From contig NZ_JAOEJU010000016.1 in assembly GCF_025447595.1 (NCBI RefSeq), forward strand, positions 62,001 through 126,000: a DNA stretch of 64,000 nucleotides, in the 5' to 3' direction. The notes under the pieces are model-generated. The model was not told the origin of the DNA, did not search any database, and worked only from the letters and a program-made list of their open reading frames with translations. Shown here in pieces: positions 26,947 through 34,716 of the stretch. The DNA comes from Pseudomonas koreensis (GTDB taxonomy: Bacteria; Pseudomonadota; Gammaproteobacteria; Pseudomonadales; Pseudomonadaceae). How positions within the stretch are numbered: the stretch's first letter is position 1; each line of letters starts with the position of its first letter. Position numbers and translations under genes: made by a program.

Positions 26947-27828
26947 GTGAGTCTCACAGTCATAGCGCAGCGTATAGGTAACACGAGCTTTCAGCGCCTG
27001 GTGACTGGCCTTGTCTTGAGCACCTTGCTGGTTGGTTGCTCCAGCACAAAATCGAACAACGTACGAGTCGTCGATCGCAACAATGCGGTGGCCCAGCGTC
27101 CGGCCGTAACGACCGGTCAGTATGTAGTCCGTCCGGGTGATACCTTGTTTTCCATCGCCTTTCGCTACGGCTGGGACTACAAAGCCCTCGCCGCCCGGAA
27201 CAATATTCCTACGCCATACACGATACATCCGGGTCAGACGATTCGCTTCGATGGCCGCACCGGTTCAACGTCGACTGCGGTCGTCACCAACACCGGTTCC
27301 TCAGCGTCTTCGTCCAGCAAAACCACGGTTATCCGGCGCCAGGCAAATGGCACGACGACTACCACAACCACGGGTTCCGGCGCGGCTTCGACGACGGTTG
27401 TACCGTCCGTCGCCAACAAGCAAACACCCGCTCCATTGCCTCCTCCGGGTCCGGCCCCGACCGGCTGGGGATGGCCATCTAATGGCATTCTGATTGGTAA
27501 ATTCTCTTCAAACGGTAGTTTGAATAAAGGAATTGATATCGCCGGGGATTTGGGACAGCCTGTTTTAGCTGCGTCTGATGGGACGGTGGTTTACGCCGGG
27601 AGTGGCTTAAGGGGCTACGGCGAATTGGTCATCATCAAACACAGCGAAACCTACGTCAGTGCTTACGGACACAACCGTCGGCTGTTGGTACGGGAGGGGC
27701 AGCAGGTCAAGGTCGGACAGACAATTGCCGAAATGGGGTCAACGGGTACAGACCGGGTGAAACTGCATTTTGAGATTCGCCGACAAGGTAAACCTGTAGA
27801 TCCGCTGCAGTTCCTGCCAAGACGTTGA
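26947..27828 (+). CDS. nlpD: NlpD murein-hydrolase activator lipoprotein
   Basis: A 293-residue outer-membrane lipoprotein that activates amidases during daughter-cell separation. The GTG at 26947 begins a signal peptide with lipobox LLVGC (Cys31). A LysM domain (about 58-102, YVVRPGDTLFSIA), a low-complexity Thr/Ser linker and a C-terminal LytM/M23 domain (about 180-290) follow. Zinc ligands of active M23 peptidases are lost (NKGID in place of HxxxD; KLHFE in place of HxHFE), as in E. coli NlpD, so it acts as a regulator rather than an enzyme. The rpoS promoter region lies within it. Confidence 0.94.
   Translation: MSLTVIAQRIGNTSFQRLVTGLVLSTLLVGCSSTKSNNVRVVDRNNAVAQRPAVTTGQYVVRPGDTLFSIAFRYGWDYKALAARNNIPTPYTIHPGQTIRFDGRTGSTSTAVVTNTGSSASSSSKTTVIRRQANGTTTTTTTGSGAASTTVVPSVANKQTPAPLPPPGPAPTGWGWPSNGILIGKFSSNGSLNKGIDIAGDLGQPVLAASDGTVVYAGSGLRGYGELVIIKHSETYVSAYGHNRRLLVREGQQVKVGQTIAEMGSTGTDRVKLHFEIRRQGKPVDPLQFLPRR
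27509..27522 (+). promoter_or_regulatory. PsrA-type box inside nlpD, upstream of rpoS
   Basis: CAAAC-GGTA-GTTTG matches the C/GAAAC-N2-4-GTTTG/C target of the TetR-family regulator PsrA, which activates rpoS in P. putida and P. aeruginosa from a site within nlpD. It lies about 410 bases upstream of the rpoS ATG. No clear -35/-10 pair is identified here. Confidence 0.6.
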
Positions 27829-27934
27829 TTTGCAGACCAGCCTGTTCCGTCACGTAGAGGGGACAGGCTCCAGCGTTGCCAAGGATAAAGGCGCCGCTTG
27901 AGCTTGGGGTCGAACTCACCAAAGGACTATAACA

Positions 27935-28942
27935 ATGGCTCTCAGTAAAGAAGTGCCGGAGTTTGACATCGACGATGAGGTTCTCCTGATGGAGACCGGC
28001 ATCGATTCGGATTCGATGTCGAATGATGAAGGGGCTGCTCCACCTTCCGTTCGTGCCAAATCCAGAAGCTCCGCTTCGCTTAAACAACACAAGTACATCG
28101 ACTACACTCGGGCACTCGATGCCACGCAGTTGTATCTCAACGAAATCGGCTTTTCCCCATTGCTCTCACCGGAAGAAGAAGTTCATTTTGCGCGCTTGTC
28201 GCAAAGTGGCGATCCTGCCGGTCGCAAGCGCATGATTGAAAGTAACCTGCGGCTGGTGGTCAAAATCGCCCGGCGTTACGTCAATCGGGGGCTGTCGCTG
28301 CTGGATCTGATCGAAGAGGGCAACCTCGGACTGATCCGCGCGGTGGAAAAGTTCGATCCCGAGCGCGGTTTCCGCTTCTCGACCTACGCGACCTGGTGGA
28401 TCCGTCAGACCATCGAGCGCGCGATCATGAATCAGACCCGGACCATCCGGTTGCCGATCCATGTGGTCAAGGAGCTCAACGTGTACCTGCGGGCTGCACG
28501 GGAGCTGACGCAAAAGCTCGACCACGAACCCTCACCCGAAGAAATTGCCAACCTGCTGGAAAAACCGGTGGGCGAGGTCAAGCGCATGCTGGGCCTGAAC
28601 GAGCGGGTTTCTTCGGTCGACGTCTCGCTGGGTCCGGATTCGGATAAAACCCTGCTGGACACTTTGACGGATGACCGTCCGACCGATCCATGCGAACTGC
28701 TGCAGGACGACGATCTGTCGCAGAGCATCGATCAATGGCTCTCGGAACTGACCGACAAGCAACGCGAGGTGGTCGTACGCCGCTTCGGCCTGCGCGGTCA
28801 TGAGAGCAGCACGCTGGAAGATGTAGGCCTGGAGATCGGCCTGACCCGGGAACGGGTGAGACAGATCCAGGTGGAAGGCCTCAAACGCCTTCGGGAAATT
28901 CTCGAGAAAAACGGCCTGTCGAGCGAGTCGCTGTTTCAATAA
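27935..28942 (+). CDS. rpoS: RNA polymerase sigma factor RpoS
   Basis: The 335-residue stationary-phase and stress sigma factor (sigma-38). Region 1.2 ([20 protein letters not shown]), region 2 with [18 protein letters not shown], region 3 and region 4 with [19 protein letters not shown] are all present. AAAGGACTATAACA precedes the ATG. The acidic N-terminus (about 1-45) is typical for pseudomonads. A strong terminator follows. In this genus RpoS levels are linked to the Gac/Rsm system, whose small RNA lies next door. Confidence 0.98.
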   Translation: MALSKEVPEFDIDDEVLLMETGIDSDSMSNDEGAAPPSVRAKSRSSASLKQHKYIDYTRALDATQLYLNEIGFSPLLSPEEEVHFARLSQSGDPAGRKRMIESNLRLVVKIARRYVNRGLSLLDLIEEGNLGLIRAVEKFDPERGFRFSTYATWWIRQTIERAIMNQTRTIRLPIHVVKELNVYLRAARELTQKLDHEPSPEEIANLLEKPVGEVKRMLGLNERVSSVDVSLGPDSDKTLLDTLTDDRPTDPCELLQDDDLSQSIDQWLSELTDKQREVVVRRFGLRGHESSTLEDVGLEIGLTRERVRQIQVEGLKRLREILEKNGLSSESLFQ

Positions 28943-28964
28943 GCCGCCTGCATGACCGCTATGC

Positions 28965-28993
28965 AAAAAGCCCCGACTGGTTCGGGGCTTTTT
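28965..28993 (+). terminator. rpoS terminator
   Basis: A 12-bp perfect stem, AAAAAGCCCCGA/TCGGGGCTTTTT, with a five-base loop and T5 in the right arm. Confidence 0.93.
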
Positions 28994-29040
28994 GTTTATG
29001 TACTGAAAGCGGGAGGCATTCCCAGCTTGTAGGTTTGCGT

Positions 29041-29058
29041 TGTAAGCCTTTGCTGACT
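29041..29058 (+). promoter_or_regulatory. GacA-type upstream activating site of rsmZ
   Basis: TGTAAG-N6-CTGACT resembles the TGTAAG-N6-CTTACA element bound by phospho-GacA; the right half is degenerate. It is about 180 bases upstream of the inferred RsmZ start, the distance known for fluorescent pseudomonads, with an AT-rich linker (29100-29160) between. Confidence 0.65.
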
Positions 29059-29194
29059 GTATCGTAAGTGTTCGTTATTTTTACACTGCCGCTGACGGCG
29101 ATTTTGATCATCGACATTTCATAACTTAATGATTTATATGATTATTTTTTAATGTTGAGGGCTTGTGACAACAAGTCCGCGCGTTGAAGGCCAG

Positions 29195-29224
29195 TTGCTC
29201 CCGCCGGGGAACTCATTAGTATCT
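29195..29224 (+). promoter_or_regulatory. rsmZ core promoter (candidate)
   Basis: TTGCTC (29195-29200) and TAGTAT (29217-29222) are 16 bases apart and end 9 bases before the first base of the conserved RsmZ 5' sequence. Confidence 0.5.
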
Positions 29225-29230
29225 GGGTTG

Positions 29231-29361
29231 TGTCGACGGATAGACACGCCCTTCAAGGAAGAGGGGAATGGACATCGCAGGAAGCGATTTCATCAGGACG
29301 ATGAAAAGGAACACAGGGAATAGGGAAAAAATGTGGGCGGGTCAAACCGCCCCTTTTTTTT
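29231..29361 (+). ncRNA. rsmZ: RsmZ small regulatory RNA
   Basis: A CsrA/RsmA-sequestering RNA. It begins TGTCGACGGATAGACAC, a 5' hairpin with GGA in its loop, and carries about eight GGA motifs, several exposed (AAGGAAG, GCAGGAAG, TCAGGACG, AAGGAAC), the binding sites of RsmA/RsmE. It ends in a terminator: GGGCGG-gtcaaa-CCGCCC plus T8. Position between rpoS and fdxA is the conserved rsmZ locus. By family knowledge its transcription is driven by GacS/GacA and it relieves repression of secondary-metabolite and exoenzyme mRNAs. Confidence 0.92.
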
Positions 29362-29390
29362 GCCTGAAATAAAGCAAAACCCGGAAAAGC

Positions 29391-29414
29391 AAAAAGGCCC
29401 GCGAGGGGCCTTTT
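29391..29414 (-). terminator. fdxA terminator
   Basis: Read on the minus strand, AAAAGGCCCC-tcgc-GGGCCTTTTT follows fdxA. RsmZ on the plus strand ends 30 bases away, so the two units converge on back-to-back terminators. Confidence 0.85.
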
Positions 29415-29432
29415 CTTCAAACGCGGGACAGA

Positions 29433-29756
29433 TCAGCGTTCGAGGTCTTTGATCTTGCCTTTGACGCCATCCCACTCTTCGGCATCCGGCAGCGATTCTT
29501 TCTTCTCGGTGATGTTCGGCCAGATCTCGGCCAGCTCGACGTTCAGCTGAATGAATTCCTGCATCTCTTCCGGAACTTCGTCCTCGGAGAAAATGGCCAC
29601 GGCCGGGCATTCCGGCTCGCACAGGGCGCAGTCGATGCACTCATCCGGGTGAATTACCAGGAAGTTCGGGCCTTCGTAGAAGCAGTCCACCGGACAGACT
29701 TCTACGCAGTCGGTGTACTTGCACTTGATGCAGTTGTCGGTGACGACGAAGGTCAT
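29433..29756 (-). CDS. fdxA: 7Fe ferredoxin FdxA
   Basis: A 107-residue electron-transfer protein. [14 protein letters not shown] (Cys9, 12, 17, 21) and [12 protein letters not shown] (Cys40, 43, 46, 50) match the [3Fe-4S][4Fe-4S] class of Azotobacter ferredoxin I. The ATG at 29756 has GAGGAGAAAAT upstream; an upstream in-frame ATG would add 14 basic residues and is unlikely. Downstream of mutS in the same orientation, as in other pseudomonads. Confidence 0.95.
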   Translation of the reverse strand: MTFVVTDNCIKCKYTDCVEVCPVDCFYEGPNFLVIHPDECIDCALCEPECPAVAIFSEDEVPEEMQEFIQLNVELAEIWPNITEKKESLPDAEEWDGVKGKIKDLER

Positions 29757-29919
29757 TTCTAATTTTCTCCTCAGGCGGCGGCAGCGTTGCCCCTTCACGG
29801 TTGGGGTCGCCAGGTTCGGGAGCGATGTCTGCCAGCCAGGCTAATAGCCAGCAGCATCCCGAACCGCGCGAGATTCTAACAGCTTGAAGCCGTTTGCGTT
29901 ATATCCGGTTCGTCGGTAC

Positions 29920-32502
29920 TTATATCCGGTTCTTTAGTGCATAGAGCATTTCGAGTGCACGACGCGGTGTCACGTCATCCAGATCCAGCTTGGCCAATTC
30001 ATCCAGCACCGGATGCGGGAGGCTGGCAAACATATCGCTCTGCTGCGGTGTCGCCGGTTTGCCCTTGATGGCCGGTTTCGGCGCCTCATGCGGCAGCGCG
30101 GTATCTTCCAGGCGGCTCAAGTGCTCACGAGCACGCACGATCACTTCGCTCGGCACACCGGCCAGTTGCGCGACTGCAAGGCCATAACTCTGGCTCGCCG
30201 GCCCCGGCAGCACATGGTGAAGGAACACGATGCGTTCATTGTGCTCGGTAGCGTTGAGATGCACGTTGGCAACCAAAGGCTCGGCTTCCGGCAACACCGT
30301 CAGTTCGAAATAGTGCGTCGCAAACAGAGTATAGGCACGCAGGTGCGCCAGACGCTCAGCTGCTGCCCATGCCAGGGACAGACCGTCGAAGGTGCTGGTG
30401 CCGCGACCGACTTCGTCCATCAGCACCAGGCTGCGCTCGGTGGCGTTGTGCAGGATGTTGGCGGTCTCGCTCATTTCCACCATGAAGGTCGAGCGCCCGC
30501 CGGCGAGATCGTCGCTGGAACCGATCCGGGTGAAGATCCGGTCCACCAGCGACAGTTCGCAACTGGCCGCCGGCACGAAGCTGCCGATGTGTGCCAGCAG
30601 CACGATCAGTGCAGTCTGGCGCATATAGGTGGATTTACCGCCCATGTTCGGGCCGGTGATCACCAGCATGCGAGTGTTGTCGTCCAGGCTCAGGTCGTTG
30701 GCCACGAACGGCGTGGTCAGCACTTGCTCGACCACCGGGTGACGACCCTGGGAAATACGCATGCACGGTTCGCTGACGAACGTCGGGCAATTCAGGTCGA
30801 GATTCAGCGCACGCTCGGCGAGGTTGCTCAGCACGTCCAGCTCGGCCAGCGCGCCAGCGGTGTCCTGCAACGGCGGCAACTGGCTGATCAGATCTTCCAG
30901 CAGCGCCTCGTAGAGCATCTTCTCGCGAGCGAGGGCGCGGCTTTTGGCCGACAGCGCCTTGTCTTCGAACTCTTTGAGTTCTGGCGTGATGAAGCGCTCC
31001 GCACCTTTGAGGGTCTGACGGCGGATGTAGTCTGCCGGCGCCGATTCAGCCTGCTTGCTCGGCAACTCGATGAAGTAGCCGTGGATGCGGTTGTAGCCGA
31101 CTTTCAGGTTGGCGAGGCCGGTACGGGCCTTTTCCCGGGCTTCCAGGTCGATCAGGAACTGGCCGGCGTTTTCGCTCAGCGATTGCAGCTCGTCGAGTTC
31201 GCTGTCGTAACCGGTTTTCAGCACGCCGCCGTCACGGATGACCGCCGGCGGGTTGTCGATGATGGCCTTTTCCAGTAACGCCGCCAGTTCCGGGTAGGTG
31301 CTGGTGGTGGTCGCCAGGCGTTGCAGGTGCGGCGCTTCCAGATCGGTCATCGCCGCTTGCAGTTCAGGCAGGGCACCGAGTGCATCGCGCAGGCGAGCGA
31401 GGTCGCGAGGGCGGGCATTGCGCAGGCCGATCCGCGCCAGAATCCGCTCGATGTCGCCGATTTCCTTGAGCTGCGGTTGCAGGTTTTCAAAGCGGTAGCG
31501 GTCGAGCAGGCAAGTGATTGAGGTCTGGCGAGCCAGCAGCACGGTCAGGTCGCGTAGCGGGCGGTTGAGCCAACGGGTCAGCAAGCGGCTGCCCATGGCG
31601 GTCTGGCAACGGTCGACTACTGATTGCAGGGTGTTGTCACGGCCACCGGCCAGGTTGGTGTCGAGTTCGAGGTTGCGCCGGCTTGCGCCGTCCAGCACCA
31701 CAGTGTCGTCCAGGCGTTCATGACGCAGGCTGCGCAAGTGGGGCAGGGCGGTGCGCTGGGTTTCCTTGGCATATGCCAGCAGGCAACCGGCGGCGCCAAT
31801 CGCCAGGGTCAGGGTTTCGCAACCGAAGCCTTTCAGATCCTGGGTGGAAAATTGCTGGCAGAGACTTTTCAGCGCCGAATCACGTTCGAAATCCCACGGC
31901 GCACGACGACGTACCCCGCGGCGTTTTTCCGCCGGCAGATCTTTTGGCCAGTCATCCGGGATCAGCAACTCGACCGGATTGACCCGCTCCAGCTCCGCCA
32001 GCAGGTTTTCCCAGCCTTTGATCTCCAGCACGGTGAAGTTGCCGCTGGTGATGTCCAGTACGGCGAGGCCGAACAGGCGCTCGTCGCCCAGCACCGCCGC
32101 GATCAGGTTGTCGCGACGCTCATCCAGCAACGCCTCGTCGCTGACCGTACCCGGGGTGATGATCCGCACCACCTGACGTTCCACCGGGCCTTTACTGGTA
32201 GCCGGGTCGCCAACCTGTTCGCAGATCACCACCGACTCGCCGAGCTTGACCAGTTTCGCCAGGTAGCCTTCCGCTGCGTGATACGGAATCCCGCACATCG
32301 GAATCGCCTGACCCGCCGACTGACCGCGCGCGGTCAGGGTGATGTCCAGCAACTTGGCCGCCTTCTTCGCGTCTTCGTAGAAGATCTCGTAGAAGTCGCC
32401 CATGCGGTAGAACATCAGCTGGTCCGGGTGCTGATTCTTCAGGCGCCAGTACTGCTGCATCATCGGAGTGTGGGAGGACAGGTCGGAGACGGCTTTATTC
32501 AT
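29920..32502 (-). CDS. mutS: DNA mismatch repair protein MutS
   Basis: An 860-residue mismatch-recognition ATPase. The mismatch-binding Phe-Tyr-Glu is at residues 37-39 (GDFYEIF), connector, lever and clamp domains follow, and the Walker [10 protein letters not shown] is near residue 617 with Walker [13 protein letters not shown] beyond. The C-terminal tetramerisation tail is present. ATG at 32502 is preferred over an upstream TTG that adds eight residues, although its ribosome-binding site is weak. mutS marks the left edge of the tailocin island. Confidence 0.96.
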   Translation of the reverse strand: MNKAVSDLSSHTPMMQQYWRLKNQHPDQLMFYRMGDFYEIFYEDAKKAAKLLDITLTARGQSAGQAIPMCGIPYHAAEGYLAKLVKLGESVVICEQVGDPATSKGPVERQVVRIITPGTVSDEALLDERRDNLIAAVLGDERLFGLAVLDITSGNFTVLEIKGWENLLAELERVNPVELLIPDDWPKDLPAEKRRGVRRRAPWDFERDSALKSLCQQFSTQDLKGFGCETLTLAIGAAGCLLAYAKETQRTALPHLRSLRHERLDDTVVLDGASRRNLELDTNLAGGRDNTLQSVVDRCQTAMGSRLLTRWLNRPLRDLTVLLARQTSITCLLDRYRFENLQPQLKEIGDIERILARIGLRNARPRDLARLRDALGALPELQAAMTDLEAPHLQRLATTTSTYPELAALLEKAIIDNPPAVIRDGGVLKTGYDSELDELQSLSENAGQFLIDLEAREKARTGLANLKVGYNRIHGYFIELPSKQAESAPADYIRRQTLKGAERFITPELKEFEDKALSAKSRALAREKMLYEALLEDLISQLPPLQDTAGALAELDVLSNLAERALNLDLNCPTFVSEPCMRISQGRHPVVEQVLTTPFVANDLSLDDNTRMLVITGPNMGGKSTYMRQTALIVLLAHIGSFVPAASCELSLVDRIFTRIGSSDDLAGGRSTFMVEMSETANILHNATERSLVLMDEVGRGTSTFDGLSLAWAAAERLAHLRAYTLFATHYFELTVLPEAEPLVANVHLNATEHNERIVFLHHVLPGPASQSYGLAVAQLAGVPSEVIVRAREHLSRLEDTALPHEAPKPAIKGKPATPQQSDMFASLPHPVLDELAKLDLDDVTPRRALEMLYALKNRI

Positions 32503-32650
32503 CGGATTGTCAGGCAACTCGTTCAAAGGTGTGGGGTAAAAGTGCGGCCGTGGCCGGGCTTTTCCGCGATGGGCGCAAGGTTACCATGGGCGCTCTGTCG
32601 GACGCAGGCATCGCGGCCGGGTGACATGCATCGGGTATAAAAAGGTCGAC

Positions 32651-32720
32651 TATGCACGATTTATGCAAATCAGCATTTGTCTTCCCGAAAAACTTCAAGC
32701 ACTATGCGCGTTATGCAAAA
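32651..32720 (+). promoter_or_regulatory. ATGCA-type repressor half-sites over the prtR start
   Basis: TATGCA (32651), TTATGCAAAT (32661), CAGCATTT (32671) and TTATGCAAAA (32711) repeat the same TATGCA/TGCATA half-site as the operator cluster at 33531-33605, suggesting that the repressor controls its own gene. No convincing -35/-10 pair was found here. Confidence 0.5.
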
Positions 32721-33447
32721 ACGCAACGTATCTACCGTCTTAAGAGCACTGCTCGACCAGCACGGGATCTCCCCCACGGAGCTCCACCGTCGCACCGGCG
32801 TGCCTCAATCCACGCTCTCGCGGATTCTCAGCGGGAAGATCGTCGATCCTTCGGATAAACACATCTCGAAGATCGCCGAGTACTTTGCCGTGAGCACCGA
32901 TCAGTTGCGCGGGCGCGCGGATGTTGCGCCCGCCGGCACCGGCGGACGCGACGAGTTGCATTCCGAACTCAAGGACATAAGCCTGTGGGACGATGACACG
33001 CCCGTCGATGACGACGAGGTGTCGGTGCCCTTTCTTCGCGAGGTTGAATTGGCTGCTGGATCAGGAAGATTCGTCATCGAAGAGAGCGAGCGCTCCAGCC
33101 TGCGCTTCGGCAAGCGCAGCCTGCGCCATAACGGTGTGCAGTTCGACCAGGCCAAATGCGTGACCGTGCGGGGCAACAGCATGTTGCCGGTGCTGCGCGA
33201 CGGTGCCACGGTCGGCGTCAACGCGGGCAAATGCGGTATTGGCGACATCATTGATGGCGACCTTTATGCGATCAATCACAACGGTCAATTGCGGGTGAAG
33301 CAGCTCTATCGCCTGCCTACCGGTATCCGTCTGCGCAGCTTCAATCGCGATGAGCACCCGGACGAGGACTACAGCTTCCAGGACATGCAGGAAGAGCAGA
33401 TCGTTATCCTCGGTCACGTTTTCTGGTGGGGCATGTACGCCCGGTAA
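32713..33447 (+). CDS. PrtR/CI-like S24 self-cleaving repressor of the tailocin island
   Basis: A 244-residue repressor of the LexA/CI type. A helix-turn-helix lies at about residues 15-60 (TELHRRTGVPQSTLSRILSG), then a linker and an S24 peptidase domain. The catalytic dyad is Ser156 (RGNSMLPVLRDG) and Lys196 (LRVKQLYR); the likely cleavage bond is Ala115-Gly116 in ELAAGSGRF. By family knowledge RecA filaments trigger self-cleavage after DNA damage. Alternative ATG at 32704 adds three residues. No divergent prtN activator gene is seen, unlike P. aeruginosa, so it probably represses the tail promoter directly. Confidence 0.88.
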   Translation: MQKRNVSTVLRALLDQHGISPTELHRRTGVPQSTLSRILSGKIVDPSDKHISKIAEYFAVSTDQLRGRADVAPAGTGGRDELHSELKDISLWDDDTPVDDDEVSVPFLREVELAAGSGRFVIEESERSSLRFGKRSLRHNGVQFDQAKCVTVRGNSMLPVLRDGATVGVNAGKCGIGDIIDGDLYAINHNGQLRVKQLYRLPTGIRLRSFNRDEHPDEDYSFQDMQEEQIVILGHVFWWGMYAR

Positions 33448-33463
33448 ACTGATTCCATTCTGA

Positions 33464-33491
33464 CGAAACCCGCCTCGGCGGGTTTTTTTTC
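33464..33491 (+). terminator. Terminator of the repressor gene
   Basis: AACCCGCC-tc-GGCGGGTT followed by T8, about 17 bases after the stop. It separates the repressor gene from the tailocin promoter. Confidence 0.92.
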
Positions 33492-33530
33492 GCCCGTAGA
33501 AAATCAGGCAACCCTTGATTGGCGGGGCTT

Positions 33531-33601
33531 TCATGCATCCGCGCATTTCTTGTGCATAAATAAATGCATTTACGCATTGACTGTATATGCATCCATGCAT
33601 A
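33531..33601. promoter_or_regulatory. Operator cluster: TGCAT palindromes
   Basis: Five or more TGCAT/ATGCA elements lie in 70 bases. The clearest are TGCAT-AAATAA-ATGCA (33553-33568), TGC-atttac-GCA (33565-33576) and TATGCAT-CC-ATGCATA (33586-33601), each an inverted repeat. The same half-site recurs over the repressor start. This is the expected architecture for cooperative binding by a CI-like repressor. Confidence 0.7.
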
Positions 33602-33605
33602 TTCT
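33577..33605 (+). promoter_or_regulatory. Main tailocin promoter (candidate)
   Basis: TTGACT (33577-33582) and TATTCT (33600-33605) are spaced by 17 bases, a good sigma-70 promoter reading into the island. The TATGCAT-CC-ATGCATA palindrome occupies the spacer and overlaps the -10, so bound repressor would exclude RNA polymerase. Confidence 0.7.
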
Positions 33606-33870
33606 TGCCACCAAGCCGCTCGACAAAGCGGCTGGCAACAACAGCTCTTTAGTTCCACAAGAACAGGCAGCGATGAACCGGCCTCAACGGTTCAGAGGGT
33701 TGGCAACTGACCCGGGTGTGCAGCGTAAAGCACCAGAAGCAGTTATCCGGCGGGCAGGGACCGCGGTCGGAAAAACAATTTGAATGGACTCGTACCGCGC
33801 CAGTAGCGCCGAAAAGTCAGCTTCCTTCACGAACACAGGATTGAAGGAAGGCAAAGGAGTGCATTACTGA

Positions 33871-33897
33871 AAAGCCCGGCGGATTGCCGGGCTTTTT
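33871..33897 (+). terminator. Terminator-like hairpin inside the leader
   Basis: AAAGCCCGGC-ggatt-GCCGGGCTTT, a perfect 10-bp stem ending in T5, between the main promoter and the first tail-associated gene. It would stop transcription early unless read through. Confidence 0.75.
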
Positions 33898-33908
33898 GGA
33901 ATGCCTTC
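33876..33908 (+). repeat. 33-bp direct repeat, copy 1
   Basis: CCGGCGnATnGCCGGGCTTT followed by nTGGAATGCCTnC; the second copy is at 34422-34454, 29 of 33 bases identical. Each copy lies 50-75 bases before a small gene. Confidence 0.8.
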
Positions 33909-33959
33909 TGGGCAGAAACAGAAATGCCGGGGGGCCGGCAATCAAAAAGGATGATGACC

Positions 33960-34376
33960 ATGAAGAAGTACGTGCGTGTTGTGGATGGCAAAGTCGACAA
34001 CATCTTCGAAACCAACAACCCGATCACCGACGATTTTCCGGCGAGTCAAGTCTGGGTGGATGTCACCGCATTGCCAAAGATCGACTACTCCTGGAACGCG
34101 GTGAATACCGATGGCGTCTGGACCTTTACCGACAGCGATATGTGGGGTCAGCCATCGCAGTTGTCCATGCAGCTGCGCGCCGAACGCTCCCGCCGATTTG
34201 ATCGAGTCAACGCCACTCTGCTGGCTACCGCCCTGGAGCAGAAGGTTGAGCTGGGTCTGGCGACGCCTGCCGATATCGCGGGGTTGCAGGCTTACAAGCA
34301 GTTTTTCGTTGATATGAGCAACGTCAACAAACAGCCAGGTTACCCGCTGGCAATCACCTGGCCTGAAGTTCCATAA
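33960..34376 (+). CDS. Orphan tail-fibre assembly-like protein
   Basis: A 138-residue protein. The C-terminal half (LRAERSRRFDRVNATLLATA...YPLAITWPEVP) has the layout of the Caudovirales tail-fibre assembly chaperone family: an Arg-rich helix, a hydrophobic helix and an ending in WP-P. The N-terminal half (YVRVVDGKVDNIFETNNPIT) is a small beta domain. AAGGATG lies before the chosen ATG at 33960; two upstream in-frame ATGs are possible. No fibre gene is next to it: the nearest fibre is about 4.5 kb away, so it may be a remnant of a lost fibre cassette or serve one in trans. Confidence 0.7.
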   Translation: MKKYVRVVDGKVDNIFETNNPITDDFPASQVWVDVTALPKIDYSWNAVNTDGVWTFTDSDMWGQPSQLSMQLRAERSRRFDRVNATLLATALEQKVELGLATPADIAGLQAYKQFFVDMSNVNKQPGYPLAITWPEVP

Positions 34377-34421
34377 ATCACCGTTTCATGACTCTGCATA
34401 AGGACCGCATGACTGAATGAT

Positions 34422-34454
34422 CCGGCGTATAGCCGGGCTTTCTGGAATGCCTGC
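34422..34454 (+). repeat. 33-bp direct repeat, copy 2
   Basis: Four mismatches to copy 1 at 33876-33908. Here the stem is shorter (CCGGC-gtata-GCCGG) and the T-run is broken, so it is not a functional terminator. Confidence 0.8.
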
Positions 34455-34524
34455 CTGATGCAGACGCTTCAACAAGGTTTCGCGCCATGAGCAAGGCTCC
34501 GCAGGGAATCGAAAGGATTTGTCG

Positions 34525-34716
34525 ATGTTGAAAGAATGCCGCTGCGGCCATTGCAAACGACTGCTCGCCCGGGTGGGCGAGTACACAGAACTCCAGATCA
34601 AATGTTCCCGCTGCGGAACGTTGAATCATGTGAAGGCCGCGAGCCCCGAGCGATCGCCTGTGAGCGACCTGAGCACGATCACGTGCACAAAACTATCCGA
34701 CTCTATAGGTAAATAA
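34525..34716 (+). CDS. Com-like zinc-ribbon protein
   Basis: A 63-residue protein with two CxxC pairs (Cys7/Cys10 in CGHC; Cys27/Cys30 in CSRC) around a short beta hairpin, followed by GTLNH. This is the layout of Mu Com, the translational activator of mom mRNA, which is widespread in prophages. No mom-like DNA-modification gene is present here, so its target is unknown. ATG at 34525 follows GAAAGGATTTGTCG. The stop overlaps the start of the next gene by one base. Confidence 0.75.
   Translation: MLKECRCGHCKRLLARVGEYTELQIKCSRCGTLNHVKAASPERSPVSDLSTITCTKLSDSIGK

Larger units (their letters stand above)
33606..33959 (+). other. Structured leader before the first tailocin-island gene
   Basis: About 350 bases without an established gene. 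It holds a 5' hairpin (AGCCGCT-cgacaa-AGCGGCT, 33614-33633) near the expected transcript start, a 9-bp inverted repeat CTTCCTTCA/TGAAGGAAG (33821-33850), a ribosome-site-like AAAGGAG (33853) and a terminator at 33871-33897. A short frame, ATG at 33673 to TGA at 33783 (36 codons, MNRPQRFRGLATDP...), is possible but has only a weak AGGCAG site. Confidence 0.55.

Noticed and set aside
33581-33600. Possible LexA box at CTGTATATGCATCCATG
   Set aside because: The left half fits CTGTATAT, but the right half lacks the ACAG end. The TATGCAT palindrome explains the sequence better.
33550-33783. A 77-codon frame starting at 33550
   Set aside because: Its start precedes the -10 of the tailocin promoter and lies in the operator cluster; only the last 36 codons (from 33673) could be translated from that transcript, and the ribosome site is weak.
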